This document shows, in pieces, positions 7,181-15,544 of a stretch of DNA of 64,000 nucleotides (position 1 is its first letter; the number at the start of each line of letters is the position of its first letter). The stretch covers positions 124,001-188,000 of the forward strand of contig JAPLKI010000022.1 of NCBI GenBank assembly GCA_026388155.1, read 5' to 3'. The DNA comes from Elusimicrobiota bacterium. GTDB lineage: Bacteria > Elusimicrobiota > Elusimicrobia > Elusimicrobiales > UBA9959. The notes below the pieces were generated by a model. That model was given only the letters and a program-made list of their open reading frames with translations, was not told the DNA's origin and searched no databases. Made by a program: the position numbers and the translations under genes.

Positions 7181-8299
7181 TTATTTGGGTAACTGCCCAG
7201 GTGTGACGGGCGCTTCCTGGCCGGCATCCCGGCTGCCTGAAGCGGCTTTTTTGGTTTCCTTGTAGATTTGCAGAAAAACGATAACGCAGGAAATTAAGAG
7301 CGGCCCGAGGAAAATACCCAGCGGACCGTACACTTTTATGCCGCCGAAAATGCCCAAAAACAGCAGGAAAATAGGAAGCTTCGCCTCTTTGCCTATCAGT
7401 ATCGGGCGCAGAAAATTGTCCAGCAGTCCAACCACCAGCCCTCCCCAGGCGAGTATGAAAATCCCGGTGTTGAAGCTTTTATAAAAAACAAAAAACAGCC
7501 CAAGCGGCAGCCAGACCAGGCTGGTGCCCACAAAGGGAATTAACGCGGCAAAACCGGTGAGCATCCCCAGCACCGTCGGCGAAGCCACGCCGGCAAGGTG
7601 GTAGCCCACGGTCGCAGTCAAGCCCTGAATGGCGGCAGTCAGCAGTATTCCGCGCACCACGGCTATGGTGGTTATATAAAGCTGGTTTGCCACGCGGTGC
7701 TTGGAATCCCGGTCCATCGGTATGATGTCGATAAGCCAGTGCAGGAAGTGTTCTCCGTCCTTGAAAAAAACAAAAAGCATGGCGATGAGCACGATGAAGT
7801 TGACCGCGAAGAAAAAAATATTTTTTAACAGTTTGCCGCTGGAATTCATAATGTTCTCGCGCAGGTTCTGTATGTTGCTGTCCACTATGTCCTGCAGGTC
7901 TATATCCCCGAACGAACGCAGTTGCGGCGGGAGCGAAAGCTCAATTCCGTTCTGGGAAAGGTTTGAAAGCCATTGCGTCGTCTGCGGGTAAAGGTGTCTG
8001 GCTTCTCTCATCACCAGCCAGCCGAAGAACAGCAGCGGCAGTATGACCGTTATAACGGCGGTAAGCGTTGAAACGGCGGCCGCAGCCGTTCTATTCTTGA
8101 TTAAGCGTTTGTTTATCCAAAGATGGAGCGGGTAGAAGATAAGAGTTGTCATGGCCGCCAGTATAATGGCGCCTGCAAACGGGGAAAGCACGCGCAGCAG
8201 CTGGTAAAGAAGAAACAATAGTATGCCGAAGAAAAAAAAGCTGAAAATCTGAGGGTGGTCGAACTTTAGGAGCTTGCGCAGTTTTGGTTCAATGTCCAT
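7181..8299 (-). CDS. AI-2E family transporter (PerM/YdiK-like)
   Basis: This is a 372-residue integral membrane protein of the AI-2E exporter/PerM family. Two hydrophobic segments open the protein (residues about 18-55) and more follow near residues 65-95, 155-180, 210-275 and 285-345. The conserved late segment with PIFLLFLGIFGGIKVYGPLG and FLGPLL is present. Family members export quorum signals, ions or other small molecules. The cargo cannot be assigned here. On the minus strand a TATAAT at 8311-8306 ends only six bases before the ATG and no ribosome site is visible, so the mRNA may be leaderless. Confidence 0.9.
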   Translation of the reverse strand: MDIEPKLRKLLKFDHPQIFSFFFFGILLFLLYQLLRVLSPFAGAIILAAMTTLIFYPLHLWINKRLIKNRTAAAAVSTLTAVITVILPLLFFGWLVMREARHLYPQTTQWLSNLSQNGIELSLPPQLRSFGDIDLQDIVDSNIQNLRENIMNSSGKLLKNIFFFAVNFIVLIAMLFVFFKDGEHFLHWLIDIIPMDRDSKHRVANQLYITTIAVVRGILLTAAIQGLTATVGYHLAGVASPTVLGMLTGFAALIPFVGTSLVWLPLGLFFVFYKSFNTGIFILAWGGLVVGLLDNFLRPILIGKEAKLPIFLLFLGIFGGIKVYGPLGIFLGPLLISCVIVFLQIYKETKKAASGSRDAGQEAPVTPGQLPK

Positions 8300-8314
8300 G
8301 GTTCAATTATACTA

Positions 8315-8374
8315 TAGCGAACAGTGAATAGCGAACAGTGAATAGTGAACAGCGAATAGTGAACAGTGAATAGC
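8315..8374. repeat. Tandem GAACAGT/GAATAGC word repeat
   Basis: About seven units of eight bases alternate between GCGAACAG, TGAATAGC and close variants. The array fills the spacer between divergent genes and overlaps the presumed promoter region of the AI-2E family gene. The reverse-complement word (CTATTCGC) recurs at 19700-19740. Confidence 0.85.
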
Positions 8375-8484
8375 TAATTAATGAATATTTAAACTTGTTT
8401 AATGCGTGCCCAGCCGGCGGAATTATTCATGTATGGCATTCGTGTAATTCGCGTGCGGAAAATGGTATATTCGTTATTGGGGAT

Positions 8485-9759
8485 ATGAAAAAACACATCA
8501 GAGCGCTTGACCGCGGCGATATAAGCGGTTTTTCCAGGAATTCGTACGAGATGGTGTTTTCGGTCTTTATGATCGCCATCGCGTATCTTTTCCGCAGCAA
8601 CCCGCAGATAGAATACCCTGAAATTCTCTATTTATTTCTTCTGCTTCTTGCCTCTAATTTTATTTTCAATCGGCTTTTGCGCGCGCGCTCCAAAGTAAAC
8701 CTCTGGCTGCTGGATTTGATCCTGTTGTCCAACTTCTGGATTATAACCGGGGTGCTTTACTATTCCGGCCGGGGTGATTCTTATTTCTGGGTGCTTTACC
8801 TGCTGCCTATTTTCGCATCGGCCCTGATGGCCAGTCCCAAGGACTCCGGCGGCGTGACGTTTTTGTGCTCCCTCGCGGTAATACTTCTAAGCTGGCCGCT
8901 TGCGGTGGAAGATCTAGCCGGAATATTGGCGCTGGCGGTTAAAATTTCAGTGTTTGTCCTTTCTTCAGTGGTGGTTCACCGCACGGCTAATTCCAGAAAA
9001 AAGGCGGAGGCCGGTCTGCTCGCCAAAAGGCATGAAGTGGAAAAACTTTTAAAAGAGCTTTCCACAAAAGACATGGAAATAGTCAGCAACGCTTCGGCCG
9101 GGGAAGTGGGAAGCCTGGTCAGCGGCATCATGCACGATCTGGGTAATTCCGTCTCCGTTATTCTTTTAAGCGCCCAGATAGCTGTAGAGGATGAAAAACC
9201 TGATAAATCCGATTTGGAACAGATCGTGAAGGCGGCGAAATTCGCCAAGGATGTTATAACAAACGCTTTAAGCATAGTGCGGGAGCAGAAATATATTTTT
9301 GAAGCTGTTGACCTGCGGGAGCCGCTCTCCAATTCCGTTCTGATGCTTGACTACAGCGCCAAAAGCCGGAAAGTGCGCCTTGAAACCGACTTGCCTGAAA
9401 GCATGCCCCGGCTCCGCATTAGCAAGGTGCATATGGAAAGGGTCTTTATCAACATCCTCTCAAACTCCATTTCCTTCGCCCCTGAAGGGGGTTTTGTAAG
9501 GGTAAGCGCCGCGCTTGAAAATGACGCGGTTGCGGTTACAGTGGCCGATAACGGCCCCGGTTTTCCTGAAAAGATGCTGAAGGAAGGAATAAAGGCTTTT
9601 AATACGACCAGAAAGGCCGAAGGCGGCACCGGCCTCGGGCTTTTTGTCTGCGCGCAGATAATTAAAAAACACGGCGGTACGATGAAGCTGGATAATTCTC
9701 CCGCCGGCGGCGCCAGGATAACTATTTTTTTCCCGCTCGGCGGACCGGCGGAGAATTGA
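8485..9759 (+). CDS. Membrane sensor histidine kinase
   Basis: This is a 424-residue sensor kinase. Residues about 20-175 hold five or six hydrophobic segments with almost no periplasmic loop, so it probably senses a membrane or intracellular cue. A coiled linker leads to the dimerisation helix with SGIMHDLGNSVS, a variant H-box. The ATPase domain shows N-box NILSNSISFAPEGG, G1 DNGPGFPEKM and G2 GGTGLGLFVCAQI. No response regulator is adjacent. I choose the ATG at 8485, which gives a sensible N-terminus. The ribosome site GGGGA lies very close to it. The upstream open frame has no better start. Confidence 0.88.
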   Translation: MKKHIRALDRGDISGFSRNSYEMVFSVFMIAIAYLFRSNPQIEYPEILYLFLLLLASNFIFNRLLRARSKVNLWLLDLILLSNFWIITGVLYYSGRGDSYFWVLYLLPIFASALMASPKDSGGVTFLCSLAVILLSWPLAVEDLAGILALAVKISVFVLSSVVVHRTANSRKKAEAGLLAKRHEVEKLLKELSTKDMEIVSNASAGEVGSLVSGIMHDLGNSVSVILLSAQIAVEDEKPDKSDLEQIVKAAKFAKDVITNALSIVREQKYIFEAVDLREPLSNSVLMLDYSAKSRKVRLETDLPESMPRLRISKVHMERVFINILSNSISFAPEGGFVRVSAALENDAVAVTVADNGPGFPEKMLKEGIKAFNTTRKAEGGTGLGLFVCAQIIKKHGGTMKLDNSPAGGARITIFFPLGGPAEN

Positions 9760-9846
9760 CGGGTTTTGAAAGCTGCCGAGTCCTGGAGGCCGGAAATTCC
9801 GTAACTTCCGAAACTCCTTGAATTTTCTGAACTTCCAGCTGTCCCT

Positions 9847-10626
9847 TTATCTCCAGAACAGCCAGAATATCGCGGCGCCCAGGATCACCCTGTAAACCAG
9901 GAAGGGCGCCAGGGTGCGCTTTTTAATCCAGGAAAGGAAAAGTCCGATCACGGCCAGGCCTGACAGGAAGGAAACAACCAGGCCGGTAAGGAAAGCCGCG
10001 TCCACACCGGAAAATCCTATCTTTCTGGATTCCATAAGGGCGGCGCCGAAGATTATAGGAGTGCTGAGCAGGAATGAAAGTTTCGCCGCCGAGCCGCGGC
10101 TGTAACCCAGGAAAAGCGCGGCCATGATCGTCATGCCGGAGCGGGAGGCCCCCGGCAGTATGGCGAGCGCCTGCGCGGAGCCGATTATCAGCGCATCTTT
10201 AAGGGAGAACGATCCCTCGCCGAGCGTCTGCGCCGGTTTCCTGTCGGCCAGATAGATGAGGAACGAAAAAAACACCAGATTAAAGGCTATCCAGCGCGGG
10301 TCTCTGAACGCCGTTTCCGCTGCGTGGTTGAAGAGGAGCCCCATTATTGCGCCCGGTATGGTCCCGGCCGCCAGCAGCCAAAGCAGGCGTCCTTCCTTTT
10401 CCCCGGGGCGCGTAAGCGCGTCCCGGAATATTTTCAGCCAGTCCGCGGCGAAATATGCCAGCACCGCCGCTAGCGTCCCCAGGTGCAGCATCACGTCGTA
10501 GCCCAGTCCCGGGTCCTGCCAGTTGAAGACGCGCGGCGCCAGGGCCAGGTGCGCTGAACTGGATATCGGCAGAAATTCTCCCGTACCCTGCAGCAGTCCC
10601 AGAACAGCCGCTTGTATTTCAGTCAT
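9847..10626 (-). CDS. uppP: Undecaprenyl-diphosphate phosphatase
   Basis: This is a 259-residue multi-pass membrane phosphatase (BacA/UppP family) that recycles undecaprenyl diphosphate to the monophosphate carrier for peptidoglycan and other envelope polymers. Both signature blocks are present: LGLLQGTGEFLPISSSAHL near the N-terminus and LPGASRSGMTI mid-protein. Length is typical. The start overlaps the last eight bases of the upstream SpoIID-like gene, so the two are translationally coupled. Together with sixA they form a three-gene minus-strand run. Confidence 0.95.
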   Translation of the reverse strand: MTEIQAAVLGLLQGTGEFLPISSSAHLALAPRVFNWQDPGLGYDVMLHLGTLAAVLAYFAADWLKIFRDALTRPGEKEGRLLWLLAAGTIPGAIMGLLFNHAAETAFRDPRWIAFNLVFFSFLIYLADRKPAQTLGEGSFSLKDALIIGSAQALAILPGASRSGMTIMAALFLGYSRGSAAKLSFLLSTPIIFGAALMESRKIGFSGVDAAFLTGLVVSFLSGLAVIGLFLSWIKKRTLAPFLVYRVILGAAIFWLFWR

Positions 10627-11809
10627 ATCCTGTCTCCGTTCCGGGATAATAATGTTTCAGTATCTCCCGGTATTTAAAGCCTTTGCGCGCCATCCCTTCG
10701 GCGCCCCATTGGCACATGCCCACTCCATGGCCGCTGCCTTTGCCCTCAAGAATTATATAATCTTTTGCGCAATATACCTCAAAAAGCGAACTTCGTACGG
10801 CCTCCCAGCCGGCGCGCCTGCCGAAACCGTGATAAAACTCCGTGGCCGGAATTTTCACGATTCTGCACGCGGTGTAAAATTCCAGCTCGTAGGCGCGGCC
10901 GGACATGCCCCTTTTGCTGATCCTCATGCTCCGCGCTTCTTCGTCCGGCTTTATCCAGGATGCCGCGCGGGCAATGCGGGTAAGCGCCTTTAGATATATT
11001 TTTGTCTTCCATCTGAAAGAGGGCGCTATGGAGCAATAGGGGCGGCCTTGAGGGCCGTCCTTTACGGACACCAGGTAGGGCATATCGGCGTATGACCAGA
11101 CAAAGGCGCTGGTTTCCGTACTTCCCCCGCAGATGGAATGGTAAAAAGTGGAAGCGAGGGACCCCTTGTAAAGCAAAACCTCTCCTCTTGTAAGGTCCAC
11201 GGCTATTTTGGCTTTTTCGTTCAAAGCGCCGAATCCGGCGTAAAACTGGCAATGCGTGGAATCACATGAATTAAAGCCGTCTTTAGCGTGACTGTTTATG
11301 TTTTTCAGAGTATAGGTTCTTGCCGCTACGGCCTGAGCTTTATAGGCTTCAAGCTGGGACAGATCTCCGGCCTCACCGGACACCACGCTTGCAAGGTATT
11401 CCTCCAGTTCAAGTTCATTGACTATTTTTAGCCGTCCGCCGCGCGCGGTGAAAATAAGCTTGCCCCGATACAGCCGCCGCGGCAGCCCCGGGCCCGATAG
11501 CCAGGCGCCTTTGCCGTAAGACATTATTGTGACGGTTTTTTCGGGACCATTTTCCGGCAGCTGAAAGGAAGACTCAACGCGTTTTTCCCCGGCCTTAAAA
11601 CCGGTGACACGCGTATTTACCGATCCGGCAGAGGCGGTTATGGTTACGCCTGTTTTAAGCGGGTAAACGCCGATTAAAACGCGCGAGTCTTCCGGTTCCA
11701 CACTGACAAGCGTCGGCCTATAAATGCGGTAAAGATCTATTTTTATAGGTTTTGAAAAGGCGCAGGCAGGTTGAACAAGAAGTACGAAGGCCAGTGCTAT
11801 ATATGTCAG
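10619..11809 (-). CDS. SpoIID/LytB-domain protein, secreted, with a non-standard start
   Basis: The SpoIID domain (about residues 130-390) includes VVSGEAGDLSQLEAYKAQA, VAARTYTL, FYHSICGGSTE and GKGSGHGVGMCQWGAEGMA. SpoIID proteins cleave denuded peptidoglycan glycan strands. The first ordinary start, GTG at 11701, has no ribosome site and drops the signal peptide. The frame stays open upstream and encodes a convincing signal sequence (IALAFVLLVQPACAF) but contains no ATG, GTG or TTG. GAGG at 11820-11817 is seven bases from a CTG at 11809, which I use here. ATA or ATT just upstream are alternatives, as is a sequencing error. It overlaps uppP. Confidence 0.75.
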   Translation of the reverse strand: MTYIALAFVLLVQPACAFSKPIKIDLYRIYRPTLVSVEPEDSRVLIGVYPLKTGVTITASAGSVNTRVTGFKAGEKRVESSFQLPENGPEKTVTIMSYGKGAWLSGPGLPRRLYRGKLIFTARGGRLKIVNELELEEYLASVVSGEAGDLSQLEAYKAQAVAARTYTLKNINSHAKDGFNSCDSTHCQFYAGFGALNEKAKIAVDLTRGEVLLYKGSLASTFYHSICGGSTETSAFVWSYADMPYLVSVKDGPQGRPYCSIAPSFRWKTKIYLKALTRIARAASWIKPDEEARSMRISKRGMSGRAYELEFYTACRIVKIPATEFYHGFGRRAGWEAVRSSLFEVYCAKDYIILEGKGSGHGVGMCQWGAEGMARKGFKYREILKHYYPGTETGYD

Positions 11810-11836
11810 TATAATGCCTCATTATTCCCGGCATAG

Positions 11837-12361
11837 TCACGGTCTTACCGGGGGAAAAAATTCCACAAGTTCGCTTTCAGCCGCGGACAGTCCGCCTAAG
11901 GCGGAGCAGGCCAGTGTCACGGGCGGGGCCGGCGGCAGCCAGGCAGTTTTCAGATATATAAAACCACCGGGTGCAAGGTTGAAACTTTCGCGCCTCAGTA
12001 AAAATCCGCCAAGTGTTCCAAGGAGCGGCTGGTGTCCCACTATCAGCGCCGAAGCGGCGGTTTTAAGCTCCAGGGCAAGCAGTTCAATGACGGCCGAACT
12101 GTCGCCGCAGGCAAGCGCCTCGCAGTTAAGGTGCCGCGTTTCCGGGAAAAAAGAGGAGGCAATTGCGGCAGTTTCGGCCGCGCGAAGATAGGGGCTTGCT
12201 ATTACTATTTCAGGCAGAAATTCCAGTTCCAGCAGTTTTTTAGCGGCGGCGGCGGCCTGGTCTTTTCCGGTTTCAGACAGCGGTCTTTTTGAATCTTCTC
12301 CTGTGCCGGACTCGGAAAAGCTTAAGGCCTGTCCATGGCGCAGTAGAACTATTTGTTTCAT
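11837..12361 (-). CDS. sixA: Phosphohistidine phosphatase SixA family
   Basis: This is a 174-residue histidine phosphatase. The catalytic RHG (QIVLLRHGQA, residues about 3-12), the second basic motif ASPYLRAAETA and the second histidine in LIVGHQPLLG are all present. SixA proteins remove phosphate from phosphohistidine, for example on HPt domains or the nitrogen-PTS protein NPr. Here there are possible substrates in the same window: an HPt protein (53878) and an HPr domain (43090), but no direct link is shown. It is the first gene of a minus-strand run with the SpoIID-like gene and uppP. The leader lacks a clear ribosome site. Confidence 0.88.
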   Translation of the reverse strand: MKQIVLLRHGQALSFSESGTGEDSKRPLSETGKDQAAAAAKKLLELEFLPEIVIASPYLRAAETAAIASSFFPETRHLNCEALACGDSSAVIELLALELKTAASALIVGHQPLLGTLGGFLLRRESFNLAPGGFIYLKTAWLPPAPPVTLACSALGGLSAAESELVEFFPPVRP

Positions 12362-12369
12362 AAAATTAA

Positions 12370-12457
12370 GGGAAAGATTACAGCGATAAAGCTGAGATTA
12401 CAGCGATTTCTGATCGGAGCGGTATCTCTGTCATCGTTCTGCCATCACTGTAATCAC
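12370..12457. repeat. GATTACAGYGAT word inverted repeat
   Basis: Two copies of GATTACAGCGAT on the left face a reverse-complement ATCACTGTAATC and ATCGTTCTG on the right, around a GATCGGAGC centre. It forms an imperfect inverted repeat just upstream of sixA, within a promoter-bearing spacer. Confidence 0.7.
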
Positions 12458-12800
12458 GGGCTGCCGGCCTTTGCCGGCAACCCATATATTTTACAAGTTG
12501 GGCGGACTTTCCGCCACATATTTCCGGCGGATCCGGCAAAGCTGTCCGTGGTAAATCCCGGGAAAAATGTTTTTTCCCCGCGTTCCCCGTGCGGCGGTTA
12601 TTAATTTTTCTTATTTCCGAAAAACATATTTCCGTCTTTGCGTCGGCCGGGGCTTGCCGGACTTTTTTTATGAAGGCTATAAGATTCAATTATACCCCTG
12701 CTGTGCAATTATCGGGGCAACGTTCCTGTTTATGAGGAAAAGGACCGGCTTTTTGACTATAATATAATACGAGTACGGAGTATTAAAGCAACGTTAATTT
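12458..12800 (+). promoter_or_regulatory. Non-coding leader region of the hydrogenase operon
   Basis: This spacer holds no credible gene. It contains a perfect TGCCGGC/GCCGGCA hairpin (12463-12480) and a GC-rich hairpin with seven T residues near 12642-12676 that looks like a terminator or attenuator. Two overlapping TATAAT boxes lie at 12758-12768 upstream of the hydB start, with no good -35. The hairpin may shield the hydrogenase operon from upstream transcription. Confidence 0.45.
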
Positions 12801-12820
12801 TGTCACGGAGGTCCAAGCGC

Positions 12821-13855
12821 GTGAACTATCATATACTTAACAAAGACGGGCTTGACGGATTTATCAAGAAACTTTCAAAAAAGATGAAGGTGTACGCTCC
12901 CGTTTCCAAGGGACACGGCAATTTCGCCTTTGAGGAAGTCTCTTCCGGCGCCCAGGTGGCGCTTAAATACATTCCCACCATACTGCCCCCGAAAAAATAT
13001 TTAATGCCCCAGCGGGAAAAAATGCTGGAATTCGACGTTACGGGAGAGCGCCCCGTAGATACGGCCATGCTTGAGGCGGAGGAAATTGCGCTGTTCGGAG
13101 TGCATACCTGCGACTTGGCCGGCATACAGTGCCTGAACATGGTTTTTTCCGAGCGTCCCCGGGATTATAACTACCTGCTTAGAAAAGAAAAGCTCTTTAT
13201 TATCGGGCTTGAATGCAATACCTATTGCGATGAGCACGCCAGCTGCGCGCTCGTGGGAAATCAGCTCCCGAACGGCGGCTACGACCTGTTTTTTACCGAC
13301 CTGGGCGAATGCTTTATAATCCACGTAAACACCCAGAAAGGAGAGGATCTATTGGAGGATATGGGCCTGCCGAAGGCCTTTCCCGCCGACATGGCGGAGC
13401 TTACCCGCGTGCGCGAGGACAAAAAAGCGATTTTTAAAAATGAAATCGGAGTGGAGCCCAAAAAACTGCCGGAAATTTTTGAAAAAGCCATGAACAGCAA
13501 GGTTTGGGAAGAGCTGGGCAAACGCTGTCTTTCCTGCGGCAACTGTACCAATGTCTGCCCCACCTGCTATTGCTTTGACATGGCCGACACCGTAAACCTT
13601 GATCTTAAAACCGGGGCCCGCAGCCGCACCTGGGATTCCTGCCAGTTCTCAACTTTCGCCGCCGTGGCGGGGGGGGAGGATTTTCGTCCGGACAGGTCTG
13701 AGCGCCAGCGCCACAGGTTCTCCAGGAAATTTAAATTCCCGCTGGACAAGTTTTACCGGTTTTTCTGCACCGGCTGCGGCCGCTGCACACGGACCTGCAT
13801 GGCCAAAATAAACCTTAAGGACACTTTAAAGGCCCTGGCCGCCGAACAGCGCTAA
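12821..13855 (+). CDS. hydB: NiFe hydrogenase group 3b, beta subunit (4Fe-4S)
   Basis: This is the 344-residue iron-sulfur subunit of a cytoplasmic NAD(P)-linked NiFe hydrogenase (sulfhydrogenase type). It passes electrons between the NiFe module and the flavin subunit. Seen are LFGVHTCDLAGIQCLNMVF and two ferredoxin-like cysteine blocks near the C-terminus, CLSCGNCTNVCPTC and CTGCGRCTRTC, which should bind 4Fe-4S clusters. The start is GTG at 12821, because GGAGG at 12807-12811 lies nine bases upstream; an upstream TTG would overlap that site. It opens the operon beta-gamma-delta-alpha, the same order as hydBGDA of Pyrococcus. Confidence 0.92.
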   Translation: MNYHILNKDGLDGFIKKLSKKMKVYAPVSKGHGNFAFEEVSSGAQVALKYIPTILPPKKYLMPQREKMLEFDVTGERPVDTAMLEAEEIALFGVHTCDLAGIQCLNMVFSERPRDYNYLLRKEKLFIIGLECNTYCDEHASCALVGNQLPNGGYDLFFTDLGECFIIHVNTQKGEDLLEDMGLPKAFPADMAELTRVREDKKAIFKNEIGVEPKKLPEIFEKAMNSKVWEELGKRCLSCGNCTNVCPTCYCFDMADTVNLDLKTGARSRTWDSCQFSTFAAVAGGEDFRPDRSERQRHRFSRKFKFPLDKFYRFFCTGCGRCTRTCMAKINLKDTLKALAAEQR

Positions 13856-13870
13856 GACTAAGGGAGATTT

Positions 13871-14707
13871 ATGAAAGAGGAAATAAAGAATTCCAACTGG
13901 AAGTTAAGGAAAGGAAGAATAATAGACGCCAAACAGATGACGTCCGCCGAAAAATGGTTCGACATCAAACTTGAAGACGGCGGACTGGACCATGAACCGG
14001 GCCAATTCGTTCAGGTGGAGCTTTTCGGCATAGGCGAGGCCCCGATTTCAATATGCTCGTCCCCCACAAAACGCGGCTCTTTTGAACTGACAGTGCGCGC
14101 GGCCGGGCGTCTCACCAGGGCAATGCACGCGCTCGGCAAGGGCGACTGGCTCGGCATACGCGGGCCGTTCGGCAAGCCGTTTCCCGTAAAGCTGATGACC
14201 GGCAACGATCTGCTGTTCGTGGCCGGCGGGCTTGGCATAGCGCCGCTGCGCTCGCTGATCAATTATGTCATGGACAATCGCCGCGAATTCGGCAAGGTGG
14301 ACATACTGCTTGGCTGCAAGACGCCCGAAGATATGCTTTTCGGGGACGAAATTAAAAAGTGGCAGAAACGGCTGGATGTAAATTTCTCCTGCACCGTCGA
14401 CCGCAGCGCTCCCGAGTGGAAAGGCAATGTGGGACTTATTACAAGCCTCATTCCGGGCGTTACCATGAACCCGGAAAGAACTTTTTCCGTGGTCGTGGGC
14501 CCGCCTATTATGTATAAATTCGTTATTGCCGAGCTTTTAAAAAAGAACATACCCGAGCGACAGATAATTCTTTCCCTTGAGCGCCACATGAAATGCGGCA
14601 TGGGCAAGTGCGGTCACTGTCAGATAGACCACCCTAAAAACTACTACTGCTGCAAAGACGGCCCCACTTTCACCTACGAAGAGGTGAAAGCCGCCAGGAA
14701 ACTTTAG
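13871..14707 (+). CDS. hydG: NiFe hydrogenase group 3b, gamma subunit (FAD/NAD(P)-binding)
   Basis: This is a 278-residue ferredoxin-NADP reductase-like flavoprotein that exchanges electrons with NAD(P)(H). The flavin-binding segment (PISICSSPTKRGSFELTVR), the GLGIAPLRSLINYV nucleotide motif and a C-terminal cysteine block KCGMGKCGHCQI with a later YYCCKDGP are present. These probably hold a 2Fe-2S cluster, as in dihydroorotate dehydrogenase electron-transfer subunits. GGGAG precedes the ATG and the gap to hydB is only 15 bases, so the genes are co-transcribed. This name follows Pyrococcus usage and is not the FeFe-hydrogenase maturase HydG. Confidence 0.92.
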   Translation: MKEEIKNSNWKLRKGRIIDAKQMTSAEKWFDIKLEDGGLDHEPGQFVQVELFGIGEAPISICSSPTKRGSFELTVRAAGRLTRAMHALGKGDWLGIRGPFGKPFPVKLMTGNDLLFVAGGLGIAPLRSLINYVMDNRREFGKVDILLGCKTPEDMLFGDEIKKWQKRLDVNFSCTVDRSAPEWKGNVGLITSLIPGVTMNPERTFSVVVGPPIMYKFVIAELLKKNIPERQIILSLERHMKCGMGKCGHCQIDHPKNYYCCKDGPTFTYEEVKAARKL

Positions 14708-14728
14708 AAACTGTAAGAGAGGACTACA

Positions 14729-15514
14729 ATGACAAAGGCTAACGTGAGCACAAAACCGAAAGTGGCTTTCTTTGATTTTGCCTGCTGTGAAGGCTGCCAG
14801 CTGCAGGTGGCGAACCTGGGCGAGGCCCTGCTTGACATTCTTGGCGCCATCGACGTGGTGGAATTTCGCGAGGTGATGAGCGAGAAGTGGGATAAGGATT
14901 ACGATGTGGCGATAATTGAAGGCTCCATTACCGACCATCACGCGGAGGAGCGGATAAAAAAAATACGCGCGCGCTCCAAAGTGCTGATCGCTTACGGCGC
15001 ATGCGCTTCCATAGGCGGCGTAAACGGCATGAAAAATTCTTTTGCGCTGGATGAAATACGCCAGTCCGTTTACGGGAAGGATTACAAGCTTTTTGACAGC
15101 ACCCCCACAAGGGCCGTCGGCCAGGTGGTAAAAGTCGATTACACCGTGAATGGCTGCCCGATCTACCCTCCGGAACTCATAGAGGTTATAAAGTGCGCCC
15201 TTCGGGGACTCCCCTACACCGTGCCGGACAACCCTGTCTGCTCGGAATGCAAGCTCAACGAGAATGTGTGCATGTACGAACGCGGCGTGGCGTGCCTTGG
15301 CCCATGGACCAAAGCGGGCTGCAATTCCTGGTGCGTGAATAACGGTAATATCTGCTACGGCTGCCGGGGGCTTGTAAAGCATCCGGCTTCCGGCGCGGCC
15401 GAAGAGGTTATCTCAAAATATAACCTGAAGCCGGAATTGATAAAGAATAAATTTGACATGTACAACAAGTGCGGCGAAGCCGATGCCGCCTTGTCAGCGA
15501 AAGGCCGAAAGTAA
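14729..15514 (+). CDS. hydD: NiFe hydrogenase group 3b, small (delta) subunit
   Basis: This is the 261-residue small subunit, homologous to the 20-kDa subunit of complex I. It carries Fe-S clusters that connect the NiFe centre to the other subunits. Cluster ligands are visible: FACCEGCQLQ (proximal cluster), LIAYGACASIGGVNG and NGCPIYPPE. A C-terminal group, VCSECKLNENVCMYERGVACLGP and later NSWCVNNGNICYGCRG, would bind two more clusters. No twin-arginine signal is present, so the enzyme is cytoplasmic. It lies 21 bases after hydG with a GAGAGGA ribosome site. Confidence 0.93.
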   Translation: MTKANVSTKPKVAFFDFACCEGCQLQVANLGEALLDILGAIDVVEFREVMSEKWDKDYDVAIIEGSITDHHAEERIKKIRARSKVLIAYGACASIGGVNGMKNSFALDEIRQSVYGKDYKLFDSTPTRAVGQVVKVDYTVNGCPIYPPELIEVIKCALRGLPYTVPDNPVCSECKLNENVCMYERGVACLGPWTKAGCNSWCVNNGNICYGCRGLVKHPASGAAEEVISKYNLKPELIKNKFDMYNKCGEADAALSAKGRK

Positions 15515-15544
15515 AACCGATTTCTGCTTTAACAGGAGACCAAA

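Noticed and set aside
8315-8374. Tandem words considered as a CRISPR array
   Set aside because: Units are about eight bases with no unique spacers and no cas genes are in the window.
12458-12800. Small open frames upstream of hydB
   Set aside because: They lack ribosome sites, overlap hairpins and promoter-like boxes, and show no protein pattern.
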